Source of the DNA: Streptomyces natalensis ATCC 27448
GTDB taxonomy: Bacteria > Actinomycetota > Actinomycetes > Streptomycetales > Streptomycetaceae
Direction: 5' to 3'
NCBI RefSeq assembly: GCF_000935125.1
Contig: NZ_JRKI01000026.1
Span: forward strand, 248,001-312,000
Length of the DNA stretch: 64,000 bases
In this document: in pieces, positions 50,404 through 58,881 of the stretch
How positions within the stretch are numbered: the first letter of the stretch is position 1
Layout of the letters: each line of letters starts with the position of its first letter
Program-made: the position numbers and the translations under genes
Notes under the pieces: generated by a model
What the model was told of the DNA's origin: nothing
Database searches by the model: none
Seen by the model: the letters and a program-made list of their open reading frames with translations, nothing else

Positions 50404-50431
50404 CCCCGCCGCGACGGGGGACGCGGCGGGG
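50404..50431. terminator. Bidirectional terminator between cargo and transfer region
   Basis: CCCCGCCGCG (50404-50413) pairs with CGCGGCGGGG (50422-50431), a 10-bp stem between convergent genes. Confidence 0.7.
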
Positions 50432-50463
50432 TCAAGTTCAGTTTGACAGACGGTCGGCGACTT

Positions 50464-50652
50464 TCAGGACCAAACAGTCGCGATCAGGAGCCGTTCGTAG
50501 TCGGCAGCGGTGACACCAAGGCTGGCGGCGACTTCCATCGCGGTGTTGGCGGCGCGCACTTCCGCGTACTTTGTCCCACCGTTGTCCAGTTGCTTGAAGA
50601 CCTTGTCGAGGGCCTTGGCTGCGCTGTCGGCGGCGGATTCCTTGAGGCTCAT
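50464..50652 (-). CDS. 62-aa hypothetical protein
   Basis: ATG 50652 with AAAGGAA 6 bases upstream. MSLKESAADSAAKALDKV, two helices, ending ADYERLLIATVWS. Last gene of the leftward small-gene train. Function is unknown. Confidence 0.6.
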   Translation of the reverse strand: MSLKESAADSAAKALDKVFKQLDNGGTKYAEVRAANTAMEVAASLGVTAADYERLLIATVWS

Positions 50653-50707
50653 CGGTGTTCCTTTCACAGTTCGCTGGTTGTTGACGGGGACATCGCCAGC
50701 TTGCTTG

Positions 50708-51025
50708 TCAGCGCCATTCCCAGGGCTGTCGGGCGTTGGCAGCGGCTTGTGCGGCGTTGGCGAGTTCGCGGGCGAGGTCGCCGAAATCGGGTGGCATTCG
50801 GCGGTGACTGGCGGCCTTGTGCAGGAGGCTCGCGATACGGCCAGCATCTGCGGCGGGAACGGAGAAGTACGCGTCGCCGTAGCGGTGGTTGAGCACTGGC
50901 GCCAGAGTCCGCCAGTCGCGGGCGGGCAATACGTCCGCGACTGCTTGGGCGAGGTTGGAGATGGTGGTGTACGAGCGGCAGATTTCGTTGTTCCGGTCGG
51001 TTCCGTGGAAGATGTTCCAGCCCAT
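50708..51025 (-). CDS. Hypothetical protein
   Basis: 105 aa (MGWNIFHGTDRNNEI start, helices LPARDWRTLAPVLN and GDLARELANAAQAAA). Normal coding bias. No family recognised. Confidence 0.55.
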   Translation of the reverse strand: MGWNIFHGTDRNNEICRSYTTISNLAQAVADVLPARDWRTLAPVLNHRYGDAYFSVPAADAGRIASLLHKAASHRRMPPDFGDLARELANAAQAAANARQPWEWR

Positions 51026-51053
51026 TCAGGGTTCCTTTCGATGTGGAGGTGAT

Positions 51054-51084
51054 GCGGGGCCCGGTACTGGTCGCTGGGCCCCGC
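51054..51084 (-). terminator. Hairpin between small genes
   Basis: GCGGGGCCC (51054-51062) pairs with GGGCCCCGC (51076-51084), 9-bp stem in the gap between two small genes. No T-run. Confidence 0.5.
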
Positions 51085-51094
51085 CGAGAGACGG

Positions 51095-51328
51095 TCAGAC
51101 CATGAGCCGGTATTCGTCGACCATGTCGCTGGTGTTTGCGAGGTACTTGACGGCCTGGTTCAGGAGGGTTCGACGCTTGGCGCCGGTGGAGCCGATGGCG
51201 CCGGACAGGTACGTCGCGGCGGTCTCCAGATCCTCCGCCCCGTTAATCCGGGCGTAGGTGCCGAAGTTGAGCGCTGCCGTCCCGAGCTGATTGATGAATT
51301 CCTCGGGAGTCTCGGGAGCGATGGTCAC
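51095..51328 (-). CDS. Hypothetical protein
   Basis: 77 aa, mostly helical: EEFINQLGTAALNFGTYARI and NQAVKYLANTSDMVDEY. AAGGAG lies upstream of the ATG. Unknown family. Confidence 0.55.
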   Translation of the reverse strand: MTIAPETPEEFINQLGTAALNFGTYARINGAEDLETAATYLSGAIGSTGAKRRTLLNQAVKYLANTSDMVDEYRLMV

Positions 51329-51373
51329 GGGCTTCTCCTTGATGGTCGGAGGGGTTTGACGGGTGGGTTGGAG

Positions 51374-51616
51374 TCAGTCGAGCTGGACGCCGTCGGGGAT
51401 TTCGCCGGCGTGGAGGGCAGCGGCGATCACCCGGAAGTCGCGGGCATTGCGGCGGTGAAGGGGGACGGCGCGGGAGGCCACCTGCCGTTCGGCGTCGCCG
51501 AGCTGCGGGTTCTTGGCGGCCTGTTCGCCGTCGCGGGCGGCTTCGTCGTAGCGCTTCGCTTCGGCTTCGAAGCGGTCAGCCTCCTGGTTCAGGCGGGCCC
51601 GGGAGTAGCGGGACAT
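51374..51616 (-). CDS. Hypothetical coiled-coil protein
   Basis: 80 aa; a basic start (SRYSRARLNQEADRFEAEAK) then a long charged helix with GDAERQVASRAVPLHRR. AGAAGGAGA precedes the ATG. It resembles small accessory proteins of Streptomyces elements. Confidence 0.55.
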   Translation of the reverse strand: MSRYSRARLNQEADRFEAEAKRYDEAARDGEQAAKNPQLGDAERQVASRAVPLHRRNARDFRVIAAALHAGEIPDGVQLD

Positions 51617-51634
51617 TCGGTCTCCTTCTGTGGG

Positions 51635-51859
51635 TTAGGCGGCTGACCGCTTCGGCGTCAGGTACTGGGCGGGGATCTGATAGCCGGCGGGCGGCTCATA
51701 GTCGTCGGGTACGTCGCCGGGGCGCGGCCGACCGAGGCAGGCGAGGCTGCGCTTGCGCCAGTAGCTGGTCGGGTAGGCGAGGATCTGGAAAGCGCGGGCG
51801 AGACGGGCAGGGTCGGGCAGAGTCGCGGTGGGCTTATGGGCACGGTTTCGGCGGAGCAT
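51635..51859 (-). CDS. Hypothetical basic protein
   Basis: 74 aa, rich in Arg and Pro (LRRNRAHKPTATLPDPARL, then GDVPDDYEPPAGYQIP). AAAGGGAAA precedes the ATG. No family recognised. Confidence 0.5.
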   Translation of the reverse strand: MLRRNRAHKPTATLPDPARLARAFQILAYPTSYWRKRSLACLGRPRPGDVPDDYEPPAGYQIPAQYLTPKRSAA

Positions 51860-51874
51860 GCGTTTCCCTTTCGG

Positions 51875-52456
51875 TTAGCGCCCTGCGTTGAGGGCGCGGT
51901 GGTGAGCGGCGGTGAGGAGTTCGACGGCTTGGTCGGGAGTGCGGCAGACGTTCTGGTTCCAGTCGCCGATGAGGGCGTTCCAGTGCCGCCCCCGCAGCTC
52001 GGTGAGGACGTAGCCGGCGGCCTGGTGGGCGGAGTCGACGGAGCCGACGCCGAGGGCTACGGCGGAGCAGATGGCGCCGCAGATGCAGCGGCGGCCTCGC
52101 CCGTCGCGGAGTTTGTGGGGCCGGTTCTGCCAGCCCCAGCGGCGCAGCACCTCGGCGGCGACGGCCAGTTGCGTGCTGGGCTTGTGGGAGAGGTCGGCCC
52201 GGGTGCGGTGTGCCCAGTCGGGCAGGGCGCGGGAGATGCGGCCGGGCAGCCGGACGTCGACGGCGGGCCGGGTGCCGTGCTCGGGCAGCGCGCGGAGGGC
52301 CTCGTCGACGAGCTCGGCGGTGGTCTTGGCCACGAGGCTGCGGGAGTAGCTGGCGGCGATGCTCGCCCACGCTGCCCGCTCGGGCTCGCTCAGGGTCGGG
52401 GCGATGCGCGCGGCGGCCTGATCGAGGGCGGCGGCGGTCAACGTGGACGTGGGCAT
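51875..52456 (-). CDS. DUF6197-like protein
   Basis: 193 aa. The second half has the motif RCICGAICSAVALGVGSVDS followed by a helix and LIGDWNQ...QAVELLTAAHH, the DUF6197 pattern of actinobacterial elements. The first half is helical. It lies immediately downstream of the translocase gene and the repeat-rich gap. Confidence 0.6.
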   Translation of the reverse strand: MPTSTLTAAALDQAAARIAPTLSEPERAAWASIAASYSRSLVAKTTAELVDEALRALPEHGTRPAVDVRLPGRISRALPDWAHRTRADLSHKPSTQLAVAAEVLRRWGWQNRPHKLRDGRGRRCICGAICSAVALGVGSVDSAHQAAGYVLTELRGRHWNALIGDWNQNVCRTPDQAVELLTAAHHRALNAGR

Positions 52457-52533
52457 GGCGAGGTAGAGCTCCTTACTTGGTAGGTGAAATGCGGCTTATG
52501 CGGGGCGAACGGTGCCCAATATCTCCCGCTATG

Positions 52534-52655
52534 CACCCCGGACGGGGCCCGGACAGGGGGTGGACGCGACCCGGGTCACGTCCGGGTGCCGTCCGCCCCC
52601 TGTCCGCCCTCTGACCGGGGGATATACCGGGGCAAACAGATCACTGTCCGGGGTG
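52534..52655. repeat. Repeat-rich gap beside translocase, candidate clt-type transfer site
   Basis: Four CCCGGAC heptamers: plus strand at 52537 and 52548, minus strand at 52580-52586 and 52646-52652. A near-perfect 16-bp inverted repeat (52551-52566 with 52590-52605, one mismatch) is embedded among them. TraB-type translocases of Streptomyces plasmids bind short repeats (for example GACCCGGA in pSVH1) in clt sites near tra. The sequence match is partial and the function is a guess. Confidence 0.4.
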
Positions 52656-52656
52656 G

Positions 52657-54813
52657 TCAGGCCCCGTTGAAGAAGTCCAGCGCGTCAGCGATCTCGGCCC
52701 GCTGGTAGCCGTTGACGCGTCCGGTCTTGTGCGGCACGGTGATCTTCACGGTGCCGCCGGCCCCGGCTGCCCGCAGCAGCTCCCCCAGACGGTCAGCGGT
52801 CATGCCCCCGCCGATGATCTCGGCCATCTCCTCCAGCTGTGCGACATCACGGCCCAGGTCGTTCATCGCGGCGAGCGCGCCACGCAGCGCCTCCACCTGC
52901 CGCACCTGCGCAGCCGACAGATGCATGACCTCCCGCCCCGGCACACCGTCCCGCTTCGGCCCGCCGGCCGCCGACGACAGGCCGGTCGTGTTGAAGAGGT
53001 GCCTCTCGATCGCGTCATCCCACTGCCCGGCGAGACGCCCCGCCTGCTCGCGGATCTTCGCGGCCCGCTCCAGCAGCATGGTGATCTCGCCCCGCTCGTC
53101 CTCATCCAGGTCGAAGCTACGGGCCTTGTCGGTGACCCCGGCGAACGGGTTCACCAGCCAGCCCAGACCTGGCCGCGGCGGATCAAACTTGGAGGCGTCA
53201 CGGCCCGCACCGGATGACCCCTTGCCGAGGATGGCGTTGGACTGGTCCGCGTTGTCCACACGCATCGCCCACTTGGTACCGCAGTTCATCGCGAGAGCCT
53301 GCGGGATCACATCGACCTCGGGGTACTGCGTGATCAGCACCATGAGGATGCCCGCTCCCGCAGCAACAGCAGACAGCCCGATCAGAGCTTCCAGGATCTC
53401 TTCACGCAACGGCTTGCCCGGCCGCGTGTACGTGGCCAGCTCATCGATGACCAGCAGCTCCAGCCCGCCGATCTGCTCGATAGCAGACGCCACAAGCTTG
53501 GACTTGCCGAGCCTGCCCAACTCCGCCTCACGCCGGTCCTTGTCCGCCAGCAGCCCCTTCAGCAGGGCGAGGAGCCGCTCGGGGCTGGGCTTGAAGTACG
53601 TAGAGGCGACCCCGGTCTTGGCGTATGCGTCCCACTCGCCGTTGTTCTTCCCAGCCACGATCCGCAGGTTGACCCGAGGGTCAAAGGCGGCGCCCACGAT
53701 CAGGTTGGAAGCACCGACGCCCTTGCCCGAGCGGGTCATGCCCGCGATGACGAACGAGCTGTTATTGATGACGAGAGAGACGATGGCGCCGCGCTTGTTC
53801 CAGGCGACGGGCACACCGTGCGTCCAGGCGTCGATGCCGCCTCGCATGGCCAGAAGGGGGGACGGGCGGGGCGCGGCGAAAGGGTTGGCGTCGGTCATCC
53901 ACAGGGAGACGCGGCGTTCGGTGCCAGCCTTGGCGATGTCGACCATCGAGCTGTCGCGGCCGAGCGCCCCGGCGAGCGCGTCCAGTTGCTTCTGCAGCAT
54001 GGCGACGGTGACGCGGGCGGGCAGGTCGAACACAGCGGTGGTGTTGCCGTCCGTACCGCGCTCCGGCGCGGCGAGGACCGTGATCTGCTCGCGTCCCTTG
54101 ACGATGCCGATCTCGCGCAGCGCCGTGTCCAGCTCCTCCACGGTCAGCGCCGGCGGCGGCGGGGCGTCGAAGGCTCGCTCGACGGCAGCCGACACGGGGA
54201 CCGCCCCGTCCTGAGGCACAGCTTCGATCTCCTGCTGGTTCGGCTCCTCGACATCATCCACCGGTTCGGGTCGGCCGTGCCAGACACCGAGAGCCATCGC
54301 GCCGAGCCCCATGAGGAGGTCGACGACGGGGCCGCCCGTGACGGCGCCAACGGTGGCGCCGGTCGCAGCGGCGGCGGTCCAACCGCTGGTCTTCGCGAGC
54401 ATGATCCGCTTATGGCGCTTGTAGGCGGCACGCCGCTCAGTCACGAGTTCCCGCATCTCGGTCTCGCGATCCAGGTTCCCCTTGGAAGCGCGGAGAGCCT
54501 GACGCGCGGTCTCGATCATCTGCGGGTAATCGTCGCGCCGAGCTTCCATCCAGCGACGACCGAGTTGCTGGTAGCCGCGGACGGACCAGCCGACGTACAG
54601 ACGGTTTTCGACCGCGTGCCGCATCGCACGGTTGGACTGAATCCAGGTAGGCCGGACGGGCTCACCCTGATGCTCGACGACCGCTCCTTCTACAGGCTGC
54701 GGCTGGTCCTTGACGAGGCTCAGATTCGGCCGGCGGATAGCCGGTTCGGTGCGCATGAATTCCGGGACGTCGAGGTCGGTCTGGGAGTCCGCGGAGGGGG
54801 TGTGAATAGCCAT
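52657..54813 (-). CDS. FtsK/SpoIIIE-type DNA translocase (Tra-like)
   Basis: 718 aa. A hydrophobic segment lies at about residues 145-178. Walker A is GMTRSGKGV (358-366) and Walker B is LELLVIDELATY (451-462). The C-terminal 70 residues form a winged-helix-like domain (AAQVRQVEALRGALAAMN, then GYQRAEIADALDFF), as in FtsK gamma and TraB. This is the architecture of Streptomyces conjugative translocases that move double-stranded DNA between hyphae. It is odd in a phage; phage dissemination of DNA into spores or plasmid-like transfer are both possible. Confidence 0.85.
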   Translation of the reverse strand: MAIHTPSADSQTDLDVPEFMRTEPAIRRPNLSLVKDQPQPVEGAVVEHQGEPVRPTWIQSNRAMRHAVENRLYVGWSVRGYQQLGRRWMEARRDDYPQMIETARQALRASKGNLDRETEMRELVTERRAAYKRHKRIMLAKTSGWTAAAATGATVGAVTGGPVVDLLMGLGAMALGVWHGRPEPVDDVEEPNQQEIEAVPQDGAVPVSAAVERAFDAPPPPALTVEELDTALREIGIVKGREQITVLAAPERGTDGNTTAVFDLPARVTVAMLQKQLDALAGALGRDSSMVDIAKAGTERRVSLWMTDANPFAAPRPSPLLAMRGGIDAWTHGVPVAWNKRGAIVSLVINNSSFVIAGMTRSGKGVGASNLIVGAAFDPRVNLRIVAGKNNGEWDAYAKTGVASTYFKPSPERLLALLKGLLADKDRREAELGRLGKSKLVASAIEQIGGLELLVIDELATYTRPGKPLREEILEALIGLSAVAAGAGILMVLITQYPEVDVIPQALAMNCGTKWAMRVDNADQSNAILGKGSSGAGRDASKFDPPRPGLGWLVNPFAGVTDKARSFDLDEDERGEITMLLERAAKIREQAGRLAGQWDDAIERHLFNTTGLSSAAGGPKRDGVPGREVMHLSAAQVRQVEALRGALAAMNDLGRDVAQLEEMAEIIGGGMTADRLGELLRAAGAGGTVKITVPHKTGRVNGYQRAEIADALDFFNGA

Positions 54814-54824
54814 TAGTGGGCTCC

Positions 54825-56120
54825 TCAGATGGTCTTGTTAGCTGACTGCGTGTCGGCCTGTTCGCGGGCCGCCTGCTTCTTTGCGGCATCGCAGTACGGT
54901 TGCGTGTCACCGGCCCGCCTGAGGGGCGGCACGCCCCCGTTGTGACGCCGACCGTCGGGGGTCCCCGGGGCCTTCTTCGCGCCGGGCGCCTTTTGGGATC
55001 CCACCTGCGACGAGTCGCCCAGTACCGGCATCTCCGAGATGGTCTTCATACGGGCCTGCGCGGCCCTGCTCTGGGCCTCCAATTCGGGCCGCACGCCGAC
55101 CACCTTGGAGCCGGTGACGCGGTACCAGGCGTCCGCCCAAATCTGTTCGGTGACCGTGGCCGAACCCCGCGCGGAGCGCAGCGCCTCGGCGACCTCCCAC
55201 ACGTCGGGGTGTTGCTCCTGGCGGTCCTTGTCCTTACGCGCTTGCTCTTCGTCAGCGCGCTTCTGCTGCTCGGCCTTCTGTTCGGCGGCTCGCATTTCAG
55301 CGGCGGCCTTTTCTGCCTTGACCTTCTCGCGCTCCTCTGTCTCCTTCTTCGCCTGGCGCTCGGCTGCACGCTTCTCCCGCCAGGACGGAATGCCGTCGGC
55401 TTTCTGTGCGATGCCGTGCTCGTAGGCCATCAGCACGATCGGGCCAACAAGGGACGCGATGGCGCCGACCAGGCCGGCGTTAAAGCCGATCGCTTCGTTC
55501 GTCATGCCGCCGCGCATGTTGATCGTGGCCGCGATTGCGGCGCCAAGCATGATGCCGACCCGGTATGGGGCGACGTCCCGCCGGTGGGCCACTGCCCACG
55601 CAGCCCCGCACGCCAGGACCAGGGCGATGCCCTCCAGCATGGCGGGCGCGGCGACCAGAAAGGGGCGGCGCTCGTCCCAGAAATCGAGGAACTGCACCGG
55701 GGCGGCGATGATGAGGCAGACGGCGTAGATGCCGCGGGCGCCCCACTTCCAGTACCGCTCGGAGCGCTCTTGCTCGGCCAGCTGCTGCGCCTCGCGCTCG
55801 GCCTCCTCCTCTTCGGCCTTCTTCGCCTTCGCCTCTTCGGCGTTGGACTTCGCCGTGTCGGCGGCCTTCTTCGCGAGGTACGCCTTGTAGTCGGCCTTCT
55901 CCTTGCCCAGCCGCATCGCGGCGCGCTCGTTGGCGATGCGCAGCTTCTCGGCTTCCTCCTTCGCCGTGATCTTCTCGGCGTCTGCCTTGCCCTCGGCTTC
56001 GATCCGGCGGGCTTCCGCCTCGGACTCGGCACGGCTACGGATCGCCTCCGCCTCGGCCAGGGCAATCGGGTCGAACCGCGTGTCAGCAGCGGTGGCCTTG
56101 TCTTCGATGACGGTCGTCAT
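54825..56120 (-). CDS. DUF2637/Spd-like membrane protein with long coiled coils
   Basis: 431 aa. The N-terminal coiled coil (about 1-120, Glu/Ala/Lys-rich) precedes four hydrophobic helices (about 125-240; WGARGIYAVCLIIAAPVQFL, MLEGIALVLACGAAWAV). The C-terminal half is another charged coil and a Pro/Gly tail. This is the usual build of Streptomyces Spd/DUF2637 proteins that spread DNA between compartments after transfer. It is coupled to the translocase gene by 11 bases. Confidence 0.75.
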   Translation of the reverse strand: MTTVIEDKATAADTRFDPIALAEAEAIRSRAESEAEARRIEAEGKADAEKITAKEEAEKLRIANERAAMRLGKEKADYKAYLAKKAADTAKSNAEEAKAKKAEEEEAEREAQQLAEQERSERYWKWGARGIYAVCLIIAAPVQFLDFWDERRPFLVAAPAMLEGIALVLACGAAWAVAHRRDVAPYRVGIMLGAAIAATINMRGGMTNEAIGFNAGLVGAIASLVGPIVLMAYEHGIAQKADGIPSWREKRAAERQAKKETEEREKVKAEKAAAEMRAAEQKAEQQKRADEEQARKDKDRQEQHPDVWEVAEALRSARGSATVTEQIWADAWYRVTGSKVVGVRPELEAQSRAAQARMKTISEMPVLGDSSQVGSQKAPGAKKAPGTPDGRRHNGGVPPLRRAGDTQPYCDAAKKQAAREQADTQSANKTI

Positions 56121-56155
56121 CGGGCTTCTCCTTCCTTACTGGTGGGGCGGGGCGG

Positions 56156-56374
56156 TTAGGCGGCGGTTCGGTAGTCGTCGTGGGCGGCGGCGGAGGCGGG
56201 CTTGCGGATGCGCTGCTCCTCGACCGCGCCGTCCCCTGCGATGCCGGCCAGGACAAGGACGGCGATCACGATGCGGATTCCGGGCGGTACGGACAGGCCC
56301 ATGAACCAGGCCAGCCCCGCGATCAGTAAGGCGACCCGGGCTCGGGTCAGGCCGATCAAAAGTCCGTGACGCAT
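56156..56374 (-). CDS. Small Spd-like membrane protein
   Basis: 72 aa: two hydrophobic helices (RVALLIAGLAWFMGLSV and IRIVIAVLVLAGIAG) and a basic tail. Lies 36 bases upstream of the DUF2637 gene, same strand. Likely a small partner of the transfer module. Confidence 0.65.
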   Translation of the reverse strand: MRHGLLIGLTRARVALLIAGLAWFMGLSVPPGIRIVIAVLVLAGIAGDGAVEEQRIRKPASAAAHDDYRTAA

Positions 56375-56467
56375 GACGGTGTCCTTTGACAGGGGTGAGG
56401 GTGGGTGCTGCGTCGGATCTCCTCACCGCCGGTACGAGACCGGCGGATCGGGCTACCGACGAGCGGG

Positions 56468-56671
56468 TTAGCGGGCGGGGCTGAGCTCTTCGGCGTAGAA
56501 CCCGCGGTGGCCCCTGACCGCCTCGGCGACTCGACCGTCGATGCCCTTCACAGTCATCAGGCCGCCGGACTTCGAGCCGTCGTCGACGACAACGCCGGTC
56601 TTGCCCTTCGCTGTGCGGTTTTCGCGGCTGGGGTTGGTGACGGTGACGCGGTCTCCCTTGCGGAAGCGCAT
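56468..56671 (-). CDS. Small KOW/SH3-like protein
   Basis: 67 aa from ATG 56671 (GAGAGGA upstream). MRFRKGDRVTVTNPSRENRT and GKTGVVVDDGS resemble a KOW-type barrel that binds nucleic acid. Could be a small regulator of the transfer operon. Confidence 0.55.
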   Translation of the reverse strand: MRFRKGDRVTVTNPSRENRTAKGKTGVVVDDGSKSGGLMTVKGIDGRVAEAVRGHRGFYAEELSPAR

Positions 56672-56766
56672 TTGGTGTCCTCTCGGTAGGCGGCCGGCTG
56701 GTCCGGCTCCCCGCGGTCCCGGCGCCAGCTGCGGTTCTGGCGTTGCTCCGGGGCCACAGGCAGCCG

Positions 56767-57099
56767 TTAGCGGCGGGCGAGACGCTTCTTCCGGCTGGCT
56801 TCTCGTATGGCAAGGACATCCGCCGGTGTGACGAGTACCTCGTCGTCCTGCTCGAACATGGCCCTGACGTGGGTGGGCTTGGTGTCGTACATCGGGCCGT
56901 AGCGCAGGCACACGCCCTGAGCCGAGTTCGCGCCGGACATCCACGAGCCGGTGATCGGCGAACGCTTATCGAAGACGTGCGAATCCCAGACCGGCTCTTC
57001 GCCCCACGGATTCACCGTGGTGTGGATCGTGTAGTAGGTCTTGCCGGGCACTACCTGCCGGCCGAACTTCTTGTAGTCGCCGGGCTCCCAAACAGTCAT
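56767..57099 (-). CDS. Hypothetical protein
   Basis: 110 aa. MTVWEPGDYKKFGRQVVPG, then a mixed body with Trp/Tyr and a basic end KKRLARR. Good coding bias. No family recognised. Confidence 0.55.
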   Translation of the reverse strand: MTVWEPGDYKKFGRQVVPGKTYYTIHTTVNPWGEEPVWDSHVFDKRSPITGSWMSGANSAQGVCLRYGPMYDTKPTHVRAMFEQDDEVLVTPADVLAIREASRKKRLARR

Positions 57100-57204
57100 G
57101 TCTGTCTCCTCAACTCGATGCGTGGATGGGTGGGGTTCACGTCTGGTCCGGCTGGCCGGCTCCCCGTCCCGCTCGGTGGTAGCCCGAGCGGGACAGGCAT
57201 CCGG

Positions 57205-57366
57205 TCAGTCCTTCTTGGACTCCGAGCGGCCGGCGAGCTTGGCCTCGCGGGCTTTGGCCTCGTCCTCGGTTGTGAAGTGGACCCAGGGGGTGTCTCCCTC
57301 GACCTGGTAGCGCGGCCGCGGAACGCCGTAGATCTCGCTGGGGACGTAGCTCTTGCGGATGGCCAT
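57205..57366 (-). CDS. 53-aa hypothetical protein
   Basis: MAIRKSYVPSEIYGVPRP start, then TPWVHFTTEDEAKAREAKL. AAGGGAA precedes the ATG. Strong coding bias. It may belong to the transfer-region small genes. No known function. Confidence 0.55.
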   Translation of the reverse strand: MAIRKSYVPSEIYGVPRPRYQVEGDTPWVHFTTEDEAKAREAKLAGRSESKKD

Positions 57367-57458
57367 GGGGTTCCCTTCGTCGGTGTGGTGTCGGTGTCGG
57401 TGCGTGCCCCTGCCTGCACTTGCGGCATACGTCCGGGAGACCGGGCAGGGGCTGGGGG

Positions 57459-57629
57459 TTAGCTGCTCTTGCGGTCGATGTCGTCGGCGACGCGGCGGGC
57501 TTCACGGGCGAACCCCTCGTGCATCTCCACGTCGGCGGTGTTGCCGGCCTTGCGGGCTTCGGCGGCGTATCGGTCGGCGTTCGCGGCGGCCTCGCGGTTG
57601 CCCTCGGCGGTGTCGAATCGGCTGCGCAT
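57459..57629 (-). CDS. 56-aa hypothetical coiled protein
   Basis: MRSRFDTAEGNREAAANADRY, Ala/Arg/Glu-rich single helix throughout, ending ADDIDRKSS. AAGGAGG precedes the ATG. Unknown role. Confidence 0.55.
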   Translation of the reverse strand: MRSRFDTAEGNREAAANADRYAAEARKAGNTADVEMHEGFAREARRVADDIDRKSS

Positions 57630-57641
57630 GTGATGCCTCCT

Positions 57642-57821
57642 TCAGCGGCTGGTGGTGCGGTGGGCGTTGATCTGGGCGGGGGTGGCGCCGGCCCGGACCG
57701 CGGTGCGGATCGCAGCCTGGGCGGCGAGTCGAGCGCCGGGCTTCGGCGCCTCACCCCGCTCGATCGGACCGAGGTAGGCGTCCGCCTGGCGGGCAGCGGC
57801 GAGGACAGCGGCGGCGGACAT
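57642..57821 (-). CDS. 59-aa hypothetical protein
   Basis: MSAAAVLAAARQADAYLGPI, basic helical second half. Its ATG overlaps the preceding stop (TGATG), so it is coupled to the 58-aa gene at 57821-57997. Confidence 0.55.
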   Translation of the reverse strand: MSAAAVLAAARQADAYLGPIERGEAPKPGARLAAQAAIRTAVRAGATPAQINAHRTTSR

Positions 57822-57997
57822 CACGCGGCGGCCGGCTGACGGAAGCCGCGGATCTCGTCCATCAGCCGAGGACCGTCGGGATCCGCCTGATCCAGGTCGA
57901 GGGCGGCCAGCTGAATGCCCAGCTGACGGTCCAGGTCGCCCTTGGCAACGGCGTCGCGGTACTCGTTCAGGTAGGCGATACGGGTGTTCTCGGGCAT
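57821..57997 (-). CDS. 58-aa hypothetical protein
   Basis: MPENTRIAYLNEYRDAVAKG start, acidic helix (QLAALDLDQADPDGPRLMDE). GAGAGGA precedes the ATG. Coupled to the 59-aa gene downstream. Confidence 0.55.
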   Translation of the reverse strand: MPENTRIAYLNEYRDAVAKGDLDRQLGIQLAALDLDQADPDGPRLMDEIRGFRQPAAA

Positions 57998-58041
57998 GAC
58001 GGTGGTCCTCTCGGAAGGTGTGGGTGGTGAAGAGGTACGGG

Positions 58042-58299
58042 TCAGGCGGTGGCCGGGGCGGCGGTCTCACCGCGGGAGACGCGGGCGGCATCGAGGTACC
58101 GCTGCGCCTCGTCGAGATCGAGGTTCAGCTGGTAGCGACCGAAGGCGTAGGCGCTAACGTCCTGTGCGGTGACGTCAGCAGTGACGGGGTGGTAGCGGAG
58201 GGACTCCGGGCGACGCCGGTCGGCCACCTCGCCGAGGAGGTGGTGGGCGACACGCATGAGCTTCTGGTGACGCTGGCGGGCCTGGTACTTGGCGAGCAT
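58042..58299 (-). CDS. Hypothetical protein
   Basis: 85 aa. Basic start (MLAKYQARQRHQKLMRVAHH), then VSAYAFGRYQLNLDLDEAQRY and a short acidic tail. GAAGGAC precedes the ATG. No family recognised. Confidence 0.55.
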   Translation of the reverse strand: MLAKYQARQRHQKLMRVAHHLLGEVADRRRPESLRYHPVTADVTAQDVSAYAFGRYQLNLDLDEAQRYLDAARVSRGETAAPATA

Positions 58300-58352
58300 C
58301 GGACGAGTCCTTCCGGTTCGGGTCGGGGTGATCTGCGTGGGGAGTGGGTCTT

Positions 58353-58475
58353 TCAGGCGCGGTAGACGGGCGGACGGACGCCCGCGCGGAGTTCGCGGAT
58401 GATCGAGCAGGGGCCCTTGGTCGCGCAGTACGCGTCGTCGGTGTCCGGCAGGGCGTTACCCGTGGTACCCCGCAT
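58353..58475 (-). CDS. Possible 40-aa small Cys protein
   Basis: MRGTTGNALPDTDDAYCATKG start with two Cys seven residues apart and a basic end. No SD. Coding bias is good but the case is weak. Confidence 0.35.
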   Translation of the reverse strand: MRGTTGNALPDTDDAYCATKGPCSIIRELRAGVRPPVYRA

Positions 58476-58558
58476 GTCGCGGGTGGGATGAGGTGAGGTT
58501 GGAGAGCCGCGCCCGGGACGCCGGGGGTAGTCAGCCCGCAGGCGCGGCGGTCAGAGGG

Positions 58559-58651
58559 TTACAGCGACCCGCCGGGAGTCCGCTTCGGAAGCGGCGGCAG
58601 AGCGGGCGGAGGATCAGCCCGGTCGTGCTGAGGCTCAGGCTCAGACGACAC
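58559..58651 (-). CDS. Possible 30-aa Pro-rich peptide
   Basis: GTG 58651 lies two bases past the previous stop; 30 codons, Pro-rich (ADPPPALPPLPKRTPGG). The 84 bases beyond its stop (58476-58558) hold nothing I can support. Weak case. Confidence 0.25.
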   Translation of the reverse strand: MSSEPEPQHDRADPPPALPPLPKRTPGGSL

Positions 58652-58653
58652 CG

Positions 58654-58881
58654 TCACCGCCCCCGAACCGGCTGAACCGCATACCGAGCAGCCGACTCAT
58701 ACGCCTCACGAGCCGCCCACCTGTACATGTCCAGCTGACCGTGCGACGGATGACGGGGATCGGCAGAGATCGCGACGATCCGGGCCGTAAGCCCGTCCCC
58801 GCGAATCTGCTCCGCATGCGCAAGCTCCGGAGCCACAGACGGATCCGAGTCGCCCGGGAACGGGGCAGGACAGGTAGCCAT
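58654..58881 (-). CDS. Hypothetical protein
   Basis: 75 aa from ATG 58881, overlapping the upstream stop (TGATG). MATCPAPFPGDSDPSVAPEL, then a helical end (YRWAAREAYESAARYAV). Member of the leftward early operon; unknown role. Confidence 0.55.
   Translation of the reverse strand: MATCPAPFPGDSDPSVAPELAHAEQIRGDGLTARIVAISADPRHPSHGQLDMYRWAAREAYESAARYAVQPVRGR

Noticed and set aside
54900..56159. 419-codon plus frame opposite the DUF2637 gene
   Set aside because: Leu/Arg/Gly-rich shadow; the minus frame has clear TM helices and coiled coils.
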